This document shows positions 39,157 through 54,501 of a stretch of DNA of 64,000 nt, in pieces. Source of the stretch: Sinohyriopsis cumingii (taxonomy: Eukaryota > Mollusca > Bivalvia > Unionida > Unionidae); contig JAPYKE020000277.1 in the NCBI GenBank assembly GCA_028554795.2, forward strand, positions 62,001 to 126,000, read 5' to 3'. Every line of letters begins with the position of its first letter. Within the stretch, counting starts at the first letter, position 1. The notes under the pieces are model-generated. The model was not told the origin of the DNA. It saw only the letters and a list, made by a program, of their open reading frames with translations, and did no database searches. A program made the position numbers and the translations under genes.

Positions 39157-42100
39157 GTGTGTCTATTTGTTTGTTTGTTTTTAACGGCGCACCAGTACTG
39201 TTAGGCTATTTAGCGCCATACAAAAGGTCATATGAAATATAAAATGTTTTATATCGACCAACGATATTAAAACTAAAAAAAAAACGATAAAATGGTAACG
39301 GTAATAAATAAGTCTTCCCGATCTAAATGGTATATGTTAATAAAGGCAGATCAAAAGTTATTGAAGATAATGGACGGAAAGTACATTACATAAAAATGCT
39401 CAAGTTGATGGCATAAAAGTTATACTTAGAGTAAATGTTCACTGCTTTCAAGAATTATATAATACAAGTGAGGTTTATTGTATCAAAGAGTTCCTTCATG
39501 TCATGCACATTGTAATACTGATTGCGCGTAGGTTGCAGGTCAAAACACTCTATCATAAAATGTTTAACAGTGAATGGTTCATTGCAAGAAACGCACTTTG
39601 GTGGGTCTTCACCTTTTAGTATGTGGGCGTGGGTTATATGCGTATAACCAATTCGAATTCTTGCAATGACTACCTACTCCCTACGCATAGCTCTGTAGGA
39701 AGGAGTCCATTCTCCTAGGATTGGTTTGATGGCATGAAGTTTAGTATTCACTGCATCATTCCATGATGCCTGCTACTTCTGACGTAAAGTCTCTTTGATA
39801 CTAGGTTTAAACTCATTATATGGTATTTTAAAGTCAGATGGTTATTGGAAAAGGGCCATTTTACAGCGCGATCTGCATTTTCATTACCTTTAATACCAAC
39901 ATGGTTAGGTAACCAACAGTATACGATATTGTGCGAGGTACTCAGCTTACTATGCTCAGCGAAAAGATTGGTCAACAATGGATTCTCCAATTTTCTATTG
40001 TGCAGTGACTGAAGTACTGATAGGGAATCAGAGAAGATGCTGCTGTTTAAAATGCGTTTATTTTCGATATATTGCAGAGCAAGTTCTATTGTTCTGATTT
40101 CGGCTGAAACAAATTGATGTGCCATTTGGTAAGCGAACTTGTGTGTTTTCCACTAAAGAAGGCTGCAGCAGCCTTTTCCTCATCCTTTGATCCGTCGGTA
40201 TAAATTCTTGTATAGTTTTTAAATTCGGAGAGTAGTTCATGATAAGAGTTGTGGAAGATGGAAGGGTTTGTCTCGGATTTCTTTCTATCGTGTAGCGTAA
40301 AAAGTACTTTTGGTTGTTTGAGTAGCCAGTGTTTCGGAGATGGACGTTTTCTGAATTTGGTTTATTTTCGTATAAGGCTTTGTATTTGGGTTGAAAAACA
40401 GCCGAGAAGGCAGGGTTCAGAGGGTTTGATCTTAATTTGAGAACATACTGTGTGGAAAGCATTTCCCTACGATGTGATAAAGGTGGTTCGTTCGCTTCAG
40501 CGAGGAGGCTTTCACACGGAGATGTCTTAAATGCTCCTAAAGCGAGTCTTATTCCTTGATGATGAATTGGATCAAGCATTTTCTAGTATGACTTTCTAAC
40601 TGAACCATAAACAAAGCAACAATAGCCCCGTTTGGAGCGAATAAACGTTCTATATAGATGATTTTTCTATCAGCACCCCAGTCAGTGTACACTACTACTT
40701 TAAATAGATCTAGAGATTTTAAGCATTTAGCTTTCAAGATCTTTAGGTGTGGAATAATTGTATGCATGTGCTTTGATCGATAACATATTAGAAAATCATC
40801 AACATATAACGAGCAGTCCACACCAAGAGCTAAACACTTGGTGATGCTATTGATTTTGATGTTGAAAAGCGTCACAGATAAAATACTGCCTGGGACACAC
40901 CCATCTCTTGCTCGTGCAGATCTGAGAGGGTACAGCCAACTCGTAGCTTGAATTCTCTGTCTGAGAGAAAGTTTGATATGAATGAGGGCAGACGGCCTTT
41001 TAGAGCCAGATCGTGCAGGTCATTTTAGTATCCCGTACTTCCATGTCGTATCATAGGCCTTTTCTAAATCAAAGAAAACCGCTAATAAATGTTTCTTCTC
41101 GATAAATGTTTGCAGTCTAACCAGATGATCATTGGTGCTCAGGCCATATCGAAAGCCACTTTGGAAAGGAGATTAAAATTGTTAGTTACCAGGTACCATA
41201 CAAGCCGAGAATTAATCATTCGTACCATCGTTTGCACACACAATTTGTGAGTGCAATAGGTCGGTAGTTGGCAGGGTCTGCGCTATCTTTACCTGGTTTG
41301 GGAACTGGTATTACTGTTGTTTCTTTTCCAACTCTTAGGTACATGTCCAGTAATTCAAAAATCATTGAAGATTTTCTAAAGAGATGTTAATCATGATACT
41401 GGAAGGTGTTTCAAAAATTGGTAATGCATTTCGTCAGGCCCCGTGGATGTATCACGGGCCTTGTCTAAAGCCTCCGTAAGCTCCAGTAGTGAAAACAGTT
41501 GGTTATAAGTTTCTGAGTTGTTGGATGTGAATTTCAAACGTGACTTTTCTTTTTGAGTTTTTAATCTTCATAAGCCTTCTGAATAATTAGATGATGAGGA
41601 ATTTTTAGAGAAACTGTCAGCAAGAATATTTGCTATGTCTCGTTTTGAACTAAAAGTGTCATTGTTAAGTTGCAGATGTCGGAGAGAACTGTGTTTTCTC
41701 TTTCCGTTTATTTTATGAATATTATCCCAAACTTTCGTAATCGAGGAACGAGAGTTTAAAGAAGAATTATATTTCTTCCCTGATGCTCGTTCACTTTCTT
41801 TGATTGTGCGGCGAGCTTTGGCCCGGAGAATACGATATGTACTTAAGTTTTCGGGTGTCGAACGATTGTTAAAGCTTCTCGGCCTTGTCTACTGGCTTCA
41901 TTACATTCCTTAGTGACCCAAGGTTTTAGGGTTCTTTTACAGTTCGGTGAGGACTTAGGAATGGATTCCTCTGCGATCTTGATTAATATAGATGTAACAT
42001 GCTGAATAGGGTCATTAGTACCATCCCGACCACCCGTCTAGAAGAAGTAGAGGCCAAAGTAGTGGATTGCATCGGAAAGCCTCTTGCTCAACTCCCTGAA

Positions 42101-42190
42101 TCCTTTCCTCCCCGTCTCTACTTAGTCGCCTATTAGGACACGTAGTGAGACACGTCGGGCCAATTCTACAACCCCGGACCCGCAGAGGAG
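39157..42190 (-). mobile_element. 5'-truncated LINE, unit 7 (class B)
   Basis: Class B LINE at the standard site. YVDD piece 40875-40549, thumb piece 40579-40058, RNase H piece 40125-39748. Confidence 0.88.
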
Positions 42191-42198
42191 ACTGACCC

Positions 42199-45184
42199 TA
42201 TATGGACTATCGATGTATTTTGCTGTGTCCTAACTGATTGACACTCCAAGAAAACTAAACCGTTACTGTTTTGGGATTGCAGACAAAAAAGAATTTCAAC
42301 CATGGGAGGCAAAGCCAAAAAACCAAGTATTTGTGCGAGATGAGCTGGATGTCCTAGCTGCGTAATCGGACCAACCAAAACCACGTTCATGTGTCAGCAT
42401 GTGTTGATTCACAACAACGTAATGGTCACAAGCGTAGTTGGTAATTTAGCGGGGTGTATCCATAACTTGGTAACAAACCGGTTCAAACACTCTTTAGTGC
42501 ATCGGTAGGCTCCTAATGCGATGTCTCTGACACCGTGTCATCTTTTATAATTTCATGTCAGTCTCGAAGACATTATACGTCCATGAGATCCTCTCTGCAC
42601 AATACCTCGTGAACAAAATATGCCTTTTTCATGTTTTTGAGCCACCAACAATAATCCATTACATCTTAGGGCGCAGTCCCACATACTCATCGAATGGTTT
42701 ACCCGGGACTTACCAATAACCTTTCATTTGGCGTTACTAAACAACGAATGTTCTTTCGTATAATCGATGGTTTAAAATGCATTTACCAAATATGGTTCAG
42801 CCATGTAGGCGTACACATCATTGGTTGTAATATGCAAGTGCAGCGAGTCACTGTCTGTGCAAAGGATCTTTACCCGATCGCGGTAAAACGCATTGATCTT
42901 GTGATAATAACTGTGGTATATCAGCATCTTTGACCAGTCAATTGCTAACGATCCGACATATATCTGTGTTCGAAGGTCATATATCATTCAGGATTCAATA
43001 GCCAGGTTGGCAACCAGTTTTCGAAGCTTATCTTCTTCAATATCAGGGACAAGATCGACTCGGATTCGTTCGCTGAAACAACATTTTTATGAGCGTGAAC
43101 AAGTTTTTCTCAAAGTCATTTAAGCTGCTATGCGCAGATTGCTCGTGATGTTTATATACGGTGCGATCCAAGCGTCCTCGCGATATCTAATCACTTGATG
43201 TTGGAGATTTTGAACATGTAATACATAACAGTGTTTGGTCCTAAGACTTGCTATTAGTTTTGTCCATTGAGTACATTTACTTGCGGCTAAATCAACGACC
43301 ACGCAATGATATAAGAACAAACAGTTACCAGGCACAGACAAAGATGCTGGTGCCAGTAGATAATCGTTATGTACATCATATAAATGTTGCTGATATTCTA
43401 TATCAACTTCAAAGACGTTTCCAAAGTGGCTGCTGATGTAATAGTGTACATGTTTTGTATATCAATGTATCTAGGATTAACCCACCGAATCCCACCAACA
43501 GGCAACAGTTGGATCATTGCCCAACATTATAGATATTTGAAATAGATGATTTAACTGTTCGTGGCAGCGGGTTCATACCCGTTTATGTTTGGGTTGTTTG
43601 TGAGATCATATCTCTGTCTCGCCATAGAAATCCCATCACAAAATGAGTGTTATTATACCAACCACAGCTGGCAATATTTATGTCGATAGCGTAACCGCTT
43701 TTAATGGGGCAAGAGTCACTAATCGTTTTAATCGATCTCGCAGCCATTGAGTTGGTTGTAAACGCACACAGTATACAACCCTGAATAACTACGCTTGTCG
43801 TTTGAGACCTGCTTAATAACTACAGCTGACACTATCACTCCTTGAAGCGTTGTAGCGGTCATTCTGGCTATGTCAGCCTTATCAGGTTAAAAATGAAGTG
43901 CAGTCCGTTTACGTCCTGCACTCAACCATTGCTGATTTTCTGCATGTTCTTTGGGCCAGTCAAGACCTGTTATCAACGGCTTATGTTCAATATGCAAACC
44001 TATAGTATGTAGGTTCAATTGCAATGACGGAACTGAGTGTCGGCTCAAGTATAGAAATGTAATAGTCTTTATCGGTGAACGCCGAAATTCTTCGTCGGGC
44101 ATCATTGCTGAAATAGGCAATATTTTACGGGCATGTAGGAGGATGTTCCATACACCAAACGATATCTATCCGTGCGCGTCGGCGTTCTGAGGTCGACCTC
44201 ATCCATAACTTTAATACAATCGTGGGACAAGGTGCAGACGAACCAATCATGTGAAGTATAAAATCCAAGATTGCAATTGAAAGCACTCATTAAACGAAGA
44301 TAATATTAAAAGGATACAAAAGCGAGACAATATGAAAAGTATTCTACAGTTTGAATGTGTACTGAATAGATGAAGCTGCCGTGGAAAGGTTAGCAAGTGC
44401 GGAAATGATCACTCATCGGTTTGCTCGAGCATAGTTCGCCGAACAAGCAATGTGACAAATTTACTTACCAGTACCAAGAAGGACTTCCCCTAGCTGGCTT
44501 GATATTCAAACGCATGATGAGTTTTCATTAGGCCGATGTATTTATTATTTCTTCCACATTATCGTGTGCATGATCGGAAGAGTCGATCGTACATTATACA
44601 AGTATACGCCAACCATTGTTGACGTTGCAAGTAGATACAAAGAGAATGAGCCGTTGATGTCAGAAGATTCTGCATGTGTTGCAGATACATTAGAACGCAT
44701 TTATAAACATTCACCATTAACATGGTAACGATAATTACAGGGGGATCCTGCTAAAGGATTCGTAACTGTTGAGGCGGTGTTGTTCAAAGAGTTCATGTTC
44801 GAGTTCGTGGTGGACATGCTAATATACCTACTGACCAAGCTATTCTGAAACGATTTAATATCGCATTTACACAATTATTATTCGGATATCATTTTAGACA
44901 GGAATTGTTGATGAAATGTCTTGAGTGCGGGACAATATCGAACTAGAACTCGTGGGGGTTACACGCCTGGAGAAGTCTCAGGAATGGCTAAGACATCATT
45001 CAATAATGAAATTACACGCATGATTTGAGGAAAATTAGCTAATACGATACGACAAGAGTCTGTTGCATTTACGCTGAAAATGATCTCACAACCGCCGCCA
45101 TTTCAGACTCACAGAGACAAGTTTATTCGGTATCTGTATGCACCTGGAGAGGTAGATGGTGGACAATGATGTACTACTGACCCT
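42199..45184. mobile_element. Virus-like fossil segment, unit 8
   Basis: Polymerase B about 42498-43798 (-), integrase about 44587-45184 (+). Shares the unit 7 private substitutions. Broken. Confidence 0.8.
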
Positions 45185-48100
45185 GTGTGTCTATTTGTTT
45201 GTTTGTTTTTAACGGCGCACCAGTACTGTTAGGCTATTTAGCGCCATACAAAAGGTCATATGAAATATAAAATGTTTTATATCGACCAACGATATTAAAA
45301 CTAAAAAAAAAACGATAAAATGGTAACGGTAATAAATAAGTCTTCCCGATCTAAATGGTATATGTTAATAAAGGCAGATCAAAAGTTATTGAAGATAATG
45401 GACGGAAAGTACATTACATAAAAATGCTCAAGTTGATGGCATAAAAGTTATACTTAGAGTAAATGTTCACTGCTTTCAAGAATTATATAATACAAGTGAG
45501 GTTTATTGTATCAAAGAGTTCCTTCATGTCATGCACATTGTAATACTGATTGCGCGTAGGTTGCAGGTCAAAACACTCTATCATAAAATGTTTAACAGTG
45601 AATGGTTCATTGCAAGAAACGCACTTTGGTGGGTCTTCACCTTTTAGTATGTGGGCGTGGGTTATATGCGTATAACCAATTCGAATTCTTGCAATGACTA
45701 CCTACTCCCTACGCATAGCTCTGTAGGAAGGAGTCCATTCTCCTAGGATTGGTTTGATGGCATGAAGTTTAGTATTCACTGCATCATTCCATGATGCCTG
45801 CTACTTCTGACGTAAAGTCTCTTTGATACTAGGTTTAAACTCATTATATGGTATTTTAAAGTCAGATGGTTATTGGAAAAGGGCCATTTTACAGCGCGAT
45901 CTGCATTTTCATTACCTTTAATACCAACATGGTTAGGTAACCAACAGTATACGATATTGTGCGAGGTACTCAGCTTACTATGCTCAGCGAAAAGATTGGT
46001 CAACAATGGATTCTCCAATTTTCTATTGTGCAGTGACTGAAGTACTGATAGGGAATCAGAGAAGATGCTGCTGTTTAAAATGCGTTTATTTTCGATATAT
46101 TGCAGAGCAAGTTCTATTGTTCTGATTTCGGCTGAAACAAATTGATGTGCCATTTGGTAAGCGAACTTGTGTGTTTTCCACTAAAGAAGGCTGCAGCAGC
46201 CTTTTCCTCATCCTTTGATCCGTCGGTATAAATTCTTGTATAGTTTTTAAATTCGGAGAGTAGTTCATGATAAGAGTTGTGGAAGATGGAAGGGTTTGTC
46301 TCGGATTTCTTTCTATCGTGTAGCGTAAAAAGTACTTTTGGTTGTTTGAGTAGCCAGTGTTTCGGAGATGGACGTTTTCTGAATTTGGTTTATTTTCGTA
46401 TAAGGCTTTGTATTTGGGTTGAAAAACAGCCGAGAAGGCAGGGTTCAGAGGGTTTGATCTTAATTTGAGAACATACTGTGTGGAAAGCATTTCCCTACGA
46501 TGTGATAAAGGTGGTTCGTTCGCTTCAGCGAGGAGGCTTTCACACGGAGATGTCTTAAATGCTCCTAAAGCGAGTCTTATTCCTTGATGATGAATTGGAT
46601 CAAGCATTTTCTAGTATGACTTTCTAACTGAACCATAAACAAAGCAACAATAGCCCCGTTTGGAGCGAATAAACGTTCTATATAGATGATTTTTCTATCA
46701 GCACCCCAGTCAGTGTACACTACTACTTTAAATAGATCTAGAGATTTTAAGCATTTAGCTTTCAAGATCTTTAGGTGTGGAATAATTGTATGCATGTGCT
46801 TTGATCGATAACATATTAGAAAATCATCAACATATAACGAGCAGTCCACACCAAGAGCTAAACACTTGGTGATGCTATTGATTTTGATGTTGAAAAGCGT
46901 CACAGATAAAATACTGCCTGGGACACACCCATCTCTTGCTCGTGCAGATCTGAGAGGGTACAGCCAACTCGTAGCTTGAATTCTCTGTCTGAGAGAAAGT
47001 TTGATATGAATGAGGGCAGACGGCCTTTTAGAGCCAGATCGTGCAGGTCATTTTAGTATCCCGTACTTCCATGTCGTATCATAGGCCTTTTCTAAATCAA
47101 AGAAAACCGCTAATAAATGTTTCTTCTCGATAAATGTTTGCAGTCTAACCAGATGATCATTGGTGCTCAGGCCATATCGAAAGCCACTTTGGAAAGGAGA
47201 TTAAAATTGTTAGTTACCAGGTACCATACAAGCCGAGAATTAATCATTCGTACCATCGTTTGCACACACAATTTGTGAGTGCAATAGGTCGGTAGTTGGC
47301 AGGGTCTGCGCTATCTTTACCTGGTTTGGGAACTGGTATTACTGTTGTTTCTTTTCCAACTCTTAGGTACATGTCCAGTAATTCAAAAATCATTGAAGAT
47401 TTTCTAAAGAGATGTTAATCATGATACTGGAAGGTGTTTCAAAAATTGGTAATGCATTTCGTCAGGCCCCGTGGATGTATCACGGGCCTTGTCTAAAGCC
47501 TCCGTAAGCTCCAGTAGTGAAAACAGTTGGTTATAAGTTTCTGAGTTGTTGGATGTGAATTTCAAACGTGACTTTTCTTTTTGAGTTTTTAATCTTCATA
47601 AGCCTTCTGAATAATTAGATGATGAGGAATTTTTAGAGAAACTGTCAGCAAGAATATTTGCTATGTCTCGTTTTGAACTAAAAGTGTCATTGTTAAGTTG
47701 CAGATGTCGGAGAGAACTGTGTTTTCTCTTTCCGTTTATTTTATGAATATTATCCCAAACTTTCGTAATCGAGGAACGAGAGTTTAAAGAAGAATTATAT
47801 TTCTTCCCTGATGCTCGTTCACTTTCTTTGATTGTGCGGCGAGCTTTGGCCCGGAGAATACGATATGTACTTAAGTTTTCGGGTGTCGAACGATTGTTAA
47901 AGCTTCTCGGCCTTGTCTACTGGCTTCATTACATTCCTTAGTGACCCAAGGTTTTAGGGTTCTTTTACAGTTCGGTGAGGACTTAGGAATGGATTCCTCT
48001 GCGATCTTGATTAATATAGATGTAACATGCTGAATAGGGTCATTAGTACCATCCCGACCACCCGTCTAGAAGAAGTAGAGGCCAAAGTAGTGGATTGCAT

Positions 48101-48218
48101 CGGAAAGCCTCTTGCTCAACTCCCTGAATCCTTTCCTCCCCGTCTCTACTTAGTCGCCTATTAGGACACGTAGTGAGACACGTCGGGCCAATTCTACAAC
48201 CCCGGACCCGCAGAGGAG
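45185..48218 (-). mobile_element. 5'-truncated LINE, unit 8 (class B)
   Basis: Class B LINE. YVDD piece 46903-46577, thumb piece 46607-46086, RNase H piece 46153-45776. Confidence 0.88.
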
Positions 48219-48226
48219 ACTGACCC

Positions 48227-51212
48227 TATATGGACTATCGATGTATTTTGCTGTGTCCTAACTGATTGACACTCCAAGAAAACTAAACCGTTACTGTTTT
48301 GGGATTGCAGACAAAAAAGAATTTCAACCATGGGAGGCAAAGCCAAAGAACCAAGTATTTGTGCGAGATGAGCTGGATGTCCTAGCTGCGTAATCGGACC
48401 AACCAAAACCACGTTCATGTGTCAGCATGTGTTGATTCACAACAACGTAATGGTCACAAGCGTAGTTGGTAATTTAGCGGGGTGTATCCATAACTTGGTA
48501 ACAAACCGGTTCAAACACTCTTTAGTGCATCGGTAGGCTCCTAATGCGATGTCTCTGACACCGTGTCATCTTTTATAATTTCATGTCAGTCTCGAAGACA
48601 TTACACGTCCATGAGATCCTCTCTGCACAATACCTCGTGAACAAAATATGCCTTTTTCATGTTTTTGAGCCACCAACAATAATCCATTACATCTTAGGGC
48701 GCAGTCCCACATACTCATCGAATGGTTTACCCGGGACTTACCAATAACCTTTCATTTGGCGTTACTAAACAACGAATGTTCTTTCGTATAATCGATGGTT
48801 TAAAATGCATTTACCAAATATGGTTCAGCCATGTAGGCGTACACATCATTGGTTGTAATATGCAAGTGCAGCGAGTCACTGTCTGTGCAAAGGATCTTTA
48901 CCCGATCGCGGTAAAACGCATTGATCTTGTGATAATAACTGTGGTATATCAGCATCTTTGACCAGTCAATTGCTAACGATCCGACATATATCTGTGTTCG
49001 AAGGTCATATATCATTCAGGATTCAATGGCCAGGTTGGCAACCAGTTTTCGAAGCTTATCTTCTTCAATATCAGGGACAAGATCGACTCGGATTCGTTCG
49101 CTGAAACAGCATTTTTATGAGCGTGAACAAGTTTTTCTCAAAGTCATTTAAGCTGCTATGCGCAGATTGCTCGTGATGTTTATATACGGTACGATCCAAG
49201 CGTCCTCGCGAAATCTAATCACTTGATGTTGGAGATTTTGAACATGTAATACATAACAGTGTTTGGTCCTAAGACTTGCTATTAGTTTTGTCCATTGAGT
49301 ACATTTACTTGCGGCTAAATCAACGACCACGCAATGATATAAGAACAAACAGTTACCAGGCACAGACAAAGATGCTGGTGCCAGTAGATAATCGTTATGT
49401 ACATCATATAAATGTTGCTGATATTCTATATCAACTTCAAAGACGTTTCCAAAGTGGCTGCTGATGTAATAGTGTACATGTTTTGTATATCAATGTATCT
49501 AGGATTAACCCACCGAATCCCACCAACAGGCAACAGTTGGATCATTGCCCAACATTATAGATATTTGAAATAGATGATTTAACTGTTCGTGGCAGCGGGT
49601 TCATACCCGTTTATGTTTGGGTTGTTTGTGAGATCATATCTCTGTCTCGCCATAGAAATCCCATCACAAAATGAGTGTTATTATACCAACCACAGCTGGC
49701 AATATTTATGTCGATAGCGTAACCGCTTTTAATGGGGCAAGAGTCACTAATCGTTTTAATCGATCTCGCAGCCATTGAGTTGGTTGTAAACGCACACAGT
49801 ATACAACCCTGAATAACTACGCTTGTCGTTTGAGACCTGCTTAATAACTACAGCTGACACTATCACTCCTTGAAGCGTTGTAGCGGTCATTCTGGCTATG
49901 TCAGCCTTATCAGGTTAAAAATGAAGTGCAGTCCGTTTACGTCCTGCACTCAACCATTGCTGATTTTCTGCATGTTCTTTGGGCCAGTCAAGACCTGTTA
50001 TCAACGGCTTATGTTCAATATGCAAACCTATAGTATGTAGGTTCAATTGCAATGACGGAACTGAGTGTCGGCTCAAGTATAGAAATGTAATAGTCTTTAT
50101 CGGTGAACGCCGAAATTCTTCGTCGGGCATCATTGCTGATATAGGCAATATTTTACGGGCATGTAGGAGGATGTTCCATACACCAAACGATATCTATCCG
50201 TGCGCGTCGGCGTTCTGAGGTCGACCTCATCCATAACTTTAATACAATCGTGGGACAAGGTGCAGACGAACCAATCATGTGAAGTATAAAATCCAAGATT
50301 GCAATTGAAAGCACTCATTAAACGAAGATAATATTAAAAGGATACAAAAGCGAGACAATATGAAAAGTATTCTACAGTTTGAATGTGTACTGAATAGATG
50401 AAGCTGCCGTGGAAAGGTTAGCAAGTGCGGAAATGATCACTCATCGGTTTGCTCGAGCATAGTTCGCCGAACAAGCAATGTGACAAATTTACTTACCAGT
50501 ACCAAGAAGGACTTCCCCTAGCTGGCTTGATATTCAAACGCATGATGAGTTTTCATTAGGCCGATGTATTTATTATTTCTTCCACATTATCGTGTGCATG
50601 ATCGGAAGAGTCGATCGTACATTATACAAGTATACGCCAACCATTGTTGACGTTGCAAGTAGATACAAAGAGAATGAGCCGTTGATGTCAGAAGATTCTG
50701 CATGTGTTGCAGATACATTAGAACGCATTTATAAACATTCACCATTAACATGGTAACGATAATTACAGGGGGATCCTGCTAAAGGATTCGTAACTGTTGA
50801 GGCGGTGTTGTTCAAAGAGTTCATGTTCGAGTTCGTGGTGGACATGCTAATATACCTACTGACCAAGCTATTCTGAAACGATTTAATATCGCATTTACAC
50901 AATTATTATTCGGATATCATTTTAGACAGGAATTGTTGATGAAATGTCTTGAGTGCGGGACAATATCGAACTAGAACTCGTGGGGGTTACACGCCTGGAG
51001 AAGTCTCAGGAATGGCTAAGACATCATTCAATAATGAAATTACACGCATGATTTGAGGAAAATTAGCTAATACGATACGACAAGAGTCTGTTGCATTTAC
51101 GCTGAAAATGATCTCACAACCGCCACCATTTCAGACTCACAGAGACAAGTTTATTCGGTATCTGTATGCACCTGGAGAGGTAGATGGTGGACAATGATGT
51201 ACTACTGACCCT
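48227..51212. mobile_element. Virus-like fossil segment, unit 9
   Basis: Polymerase B about 48526-49826 (-), integrase about 50615-51212 (+). At offsets 122 and 965 it matches units 1 and 10 rather than its neighbour unit 8, so the sequence type switches at the unit 8/9 boundary. Broken. Confidence 0.8.
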
Positions 51213-54200
51213 GTGTGTCTGTTTGTTTGTTTGTTTTTAACGGCGCACCAGTACTGTTAGGCTATTTAGCGCCATACAAAAGGTCATATGAAATATAAAA
51301 TGTTTTATATCGACCAACGATATTAAAACTAAAAAAAAAAACGATAAAATGGTAACGGTAATAAATAAGTCTTCCCGATCTAAATGGTATATGTTAATAA
51401 AGGCAGATCAAAAGTTATTGAAGATAATGGACGGAAAGTACATTACATAAAAATGCTCAAGTTGATGGCATAAAAGTTATACTTAGAGTAAATGTTCACT
51501 GCTTTCAAGAATTATATAATACAAGTGAGGTTTATTGTATCAAAGAGTTCCTTCATGTCATGCACATTGTAATACTGATTGCGCGTAGGTTGCAGGTCAA
51601 AACACTCTATCATAAAATGTTTAACAGTGAATGGTTCATTGCAAGAAACGCACTTTGGTGGGTCTTCACCTTTTAGTATGTGGGCGTGGGTTATATGCGT
51701 ATAACCAATTCGAATTCTTGCAATGACTACCTACTCCCTACGCATAGCTCTGTAGGAAGGAGTCCATTCTCCTAGGATTGGTTTGATGGCATGAAGTTTA
51801 GTATTCACTGCATCATTCCATGATGCCTGCTACTTCTGACGTAAAGTCTCTTTGATACTAGGTTTAAAATCATTATATGGTATTTTAAAGTCAGATGGTT
51901 ATTGGAAAAGGGCCATTTTACAGCGCGATCTGCATTTTCATTACCTTTAATACCAACATGGTTAGGTAACCAACAGTATACGATATTGTGCGAGGTACTC
52001 AGCTTACTATGCTCAGCGAAAAGATTGGTCAACAATGGATTCTCCAATTTTCTATTGTGCAGTGACTGAAGTACTGATAGGGAATCAGAGAAGATGCTGC
52101 TGTTTAAAATGCGTTTATTTTCGATATATTGCAGAGCAAGTTCTATTGTTCTGATTTCGGCTGAAACAAATTGATGTGCCATTTGGTAAGCGAACTTGTG
52201 TGTTTTCCACTAAAGAAGGCTGCAGCAGCCTTTTCCTCATCCTTTGATCCGTCGGTATAAATTCTTGTATAGTTTTTAAATTCGGAGAGTAGTTCATGAT
52301 AAGAGTTGTGGAAGATGGAAGGGTTTGTCTCGGATTTCTTTCTATCGTGTAGCGTAAAAAGTACTTTTGGTTGTTTGAGTAGCCAGTGTTTCGGAGATGG
52401 ACGTTTTATGAATTTGGTTTATTTTCGTATAAGGCTTTGTATTTGGGTTGAAAAACAGCCGAGAAGGCAGGGTTCAGAGGGTTTGATCTTAATTTGAGAA
52501 CATACTGTGTGGAAAGCATTTCCCTACGATGTGATAAAGGTGGTTCGTTCGCTTCAGCGAGGAGGCTTTCACACGGAGATGTCTTAAATGCTCCTAAAGC
52601 GAGTCTTATTCCTTGATGATGAATTGGATCAAGCATTTTCTAGTATGACTTTCTAACTGAACCATAAACAAAGCAACAATAGTCCCGTTTGGAGCGAATA
52701 AACGTTCTATATAGATGATTTTTCTATCAGCACCCCAGTCAGTGTACACTACTACTTTAAATAGATCTAGAGATTTTAAGCATTTAGCTTTCAAGATCTT
52801 TAGGTGTGGAATAATTGTATGCATGTGCTTTGATCGATAACATATTAGAAAATCATCAACATATAACGAGCAGTCCACACCAAGAGCTAAACACTTGGTG
52901 ATGCTATTGATTTTGATGTTGAAAAGCGTCACAGATAAAATACTGCCTGGGACACACCCATCTCTTGCTCGTGCAGATCTGAGAGGGTACAGCCAACTCG
53001 TAGCTTGAATTCTCTGTCTGAGAGAAAGTTTGATATGAATGAGGGCAGACGGCCTTTTAGAGCCAGATCGTGCAGGTCATTTTAGTATCCCGTACTTCCA
53101 TGTCGTATCATAGGCCTTTTCTAAATCAAAGAAAACCGCTAATAAATGTTTCTTCTCGATAAATGTTTGCAGTCTAACCAGATGATCATTGGTGCTCAGG
53201 CCATATCGAAAGCCACTTTGGAAAGGAGATTAAAATTGTTAGTTACCAGGTACCATACAAGCCGAGAATTAATCATTCGTACCATCGTTTGCACACACAA
53301 TTTGTGAGTGCAATAGGTCGGTAGTTGGCAGGGTCTGCGCTATCTTTACCTGGTTTGGGAACTGGTATTACTGTTGTTTCTTTTCCAACTCTTAGGTACA
53401 TGTCCAGTAATTCAAAAATCATTGAAGATTTTCTAAAGAGATGTTAATCATGATACTGGAAGGTGTTTCAAAAATTGGTAATGCATTTCGTCAGGCCCCG
53501 TGGATGTATCACGGGCCTTGTCTAAAGCCTCCGTAAGCTCCAGTAGTGAAAACAGTTGGTTATAAGTTTCTGAGTTGTTGGATGTGAATTTCAAACGTGA
53601 CTTTTCTTTTTGAGTTTTTAATCTTCATAAGCCTTTTGAATAATTAGATGATGAGGAATTTTTAGAGAAACTGTCAGCAAGAATATTTGCTATGTCTCGT
53701 TTTGAACTAAAAGTGTCATTGTTAAGTTGCAGATGTCGGAGAGAACTGTGTTTTCTCTTTCCGTTTATTTTATGAATATTATCCCAAACTTTCGTAATCG
53801 AGGAACGAGAGTTTAAAGAAGAATTATATTTCTTCCCTGATGCTCGTTCACTTTCTTTGATTGTGCGGCGAGCTTTGGCCCGGAGAATACGATATGTACT
53901 TAAGTTTTCGGGTGTCGAACGATTGTTAAAGCTTCTCGGCCTTGTCTACTGGCTTCATTACATTCCTTAGTGACCCAAGGTTTTAGGGTTCTTTTACAGT
54001 TCGGTGAGGACTTAGGAATGGATTCCTCTGCGATCTTGATTAATATAGATGTAACATGCTGAATAGGGTCATTAGTACCATCCCGACCACCCGTCTAGAA
54101 GAAGTAGAGGCCAAAGTAGTGGATTGCATCGGAAAGCCTCTTGCTCAACTCCCTGAATCCTTTCCTCCCCGTCTCTACTTAGTCGCCTATTAGGACACGT

Positions 54201-54247
54201 AGTGAGACACGTCGGGCCAATTCTACAACCCCGGACCCGCAGAGGAG
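51213..54247 (-). mobile_element. 5'-truncated LINE, unit 9 (class A)
   Basis: Returns to the class A type (G at offset 2995, A-run of 11) after four class B units. A private substitution near 52409 creates a stop that splits the thumb piece (52636-52406 and 52297-52115), and another lies near 53636. Otherwise as the other copies. Confidence 0.88.
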
Positions 54248-54255
54248 ACTGACCC

Positions 54256-54501
54256 TATATGGACTATCGATGTATTTTGCTGTGTCCTAACTGATTGACA
54301 CTCCAAGAAAACTAAACCGTTACTGTTTTGGGATTGCAGACAAAAAAGAATTTCAACCATGGGAGGCAAAGCCAAAGAACCAAGTATTTGTGCGAGATGA
54401 GCTGGATGTCCTAGCTGCGTAATCGGACCAACCAAAACCACGTTCATGTGTCAGCATGTGTTGATTCACAACAACGTAATGGTCACAAGCGTAGTTGGTA
54501 A
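54256..54501. mobile_element. Virus-like fossil segment, unit 10, left part
   Basis: First 246 bp of unit 10 (integrase tail and start of the polymerase side), ending in the TAA target duplication of the DNA transposon inserted at 54502. Confidence 0.8.
54499..54501. repeat. Target-site duplication TAA (left)
   Basis: Three bases duplicated on insertion; partner at 56902-56904. The empty site in units 1-9 and 11 has a single TAA. Confidence 0.88.
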
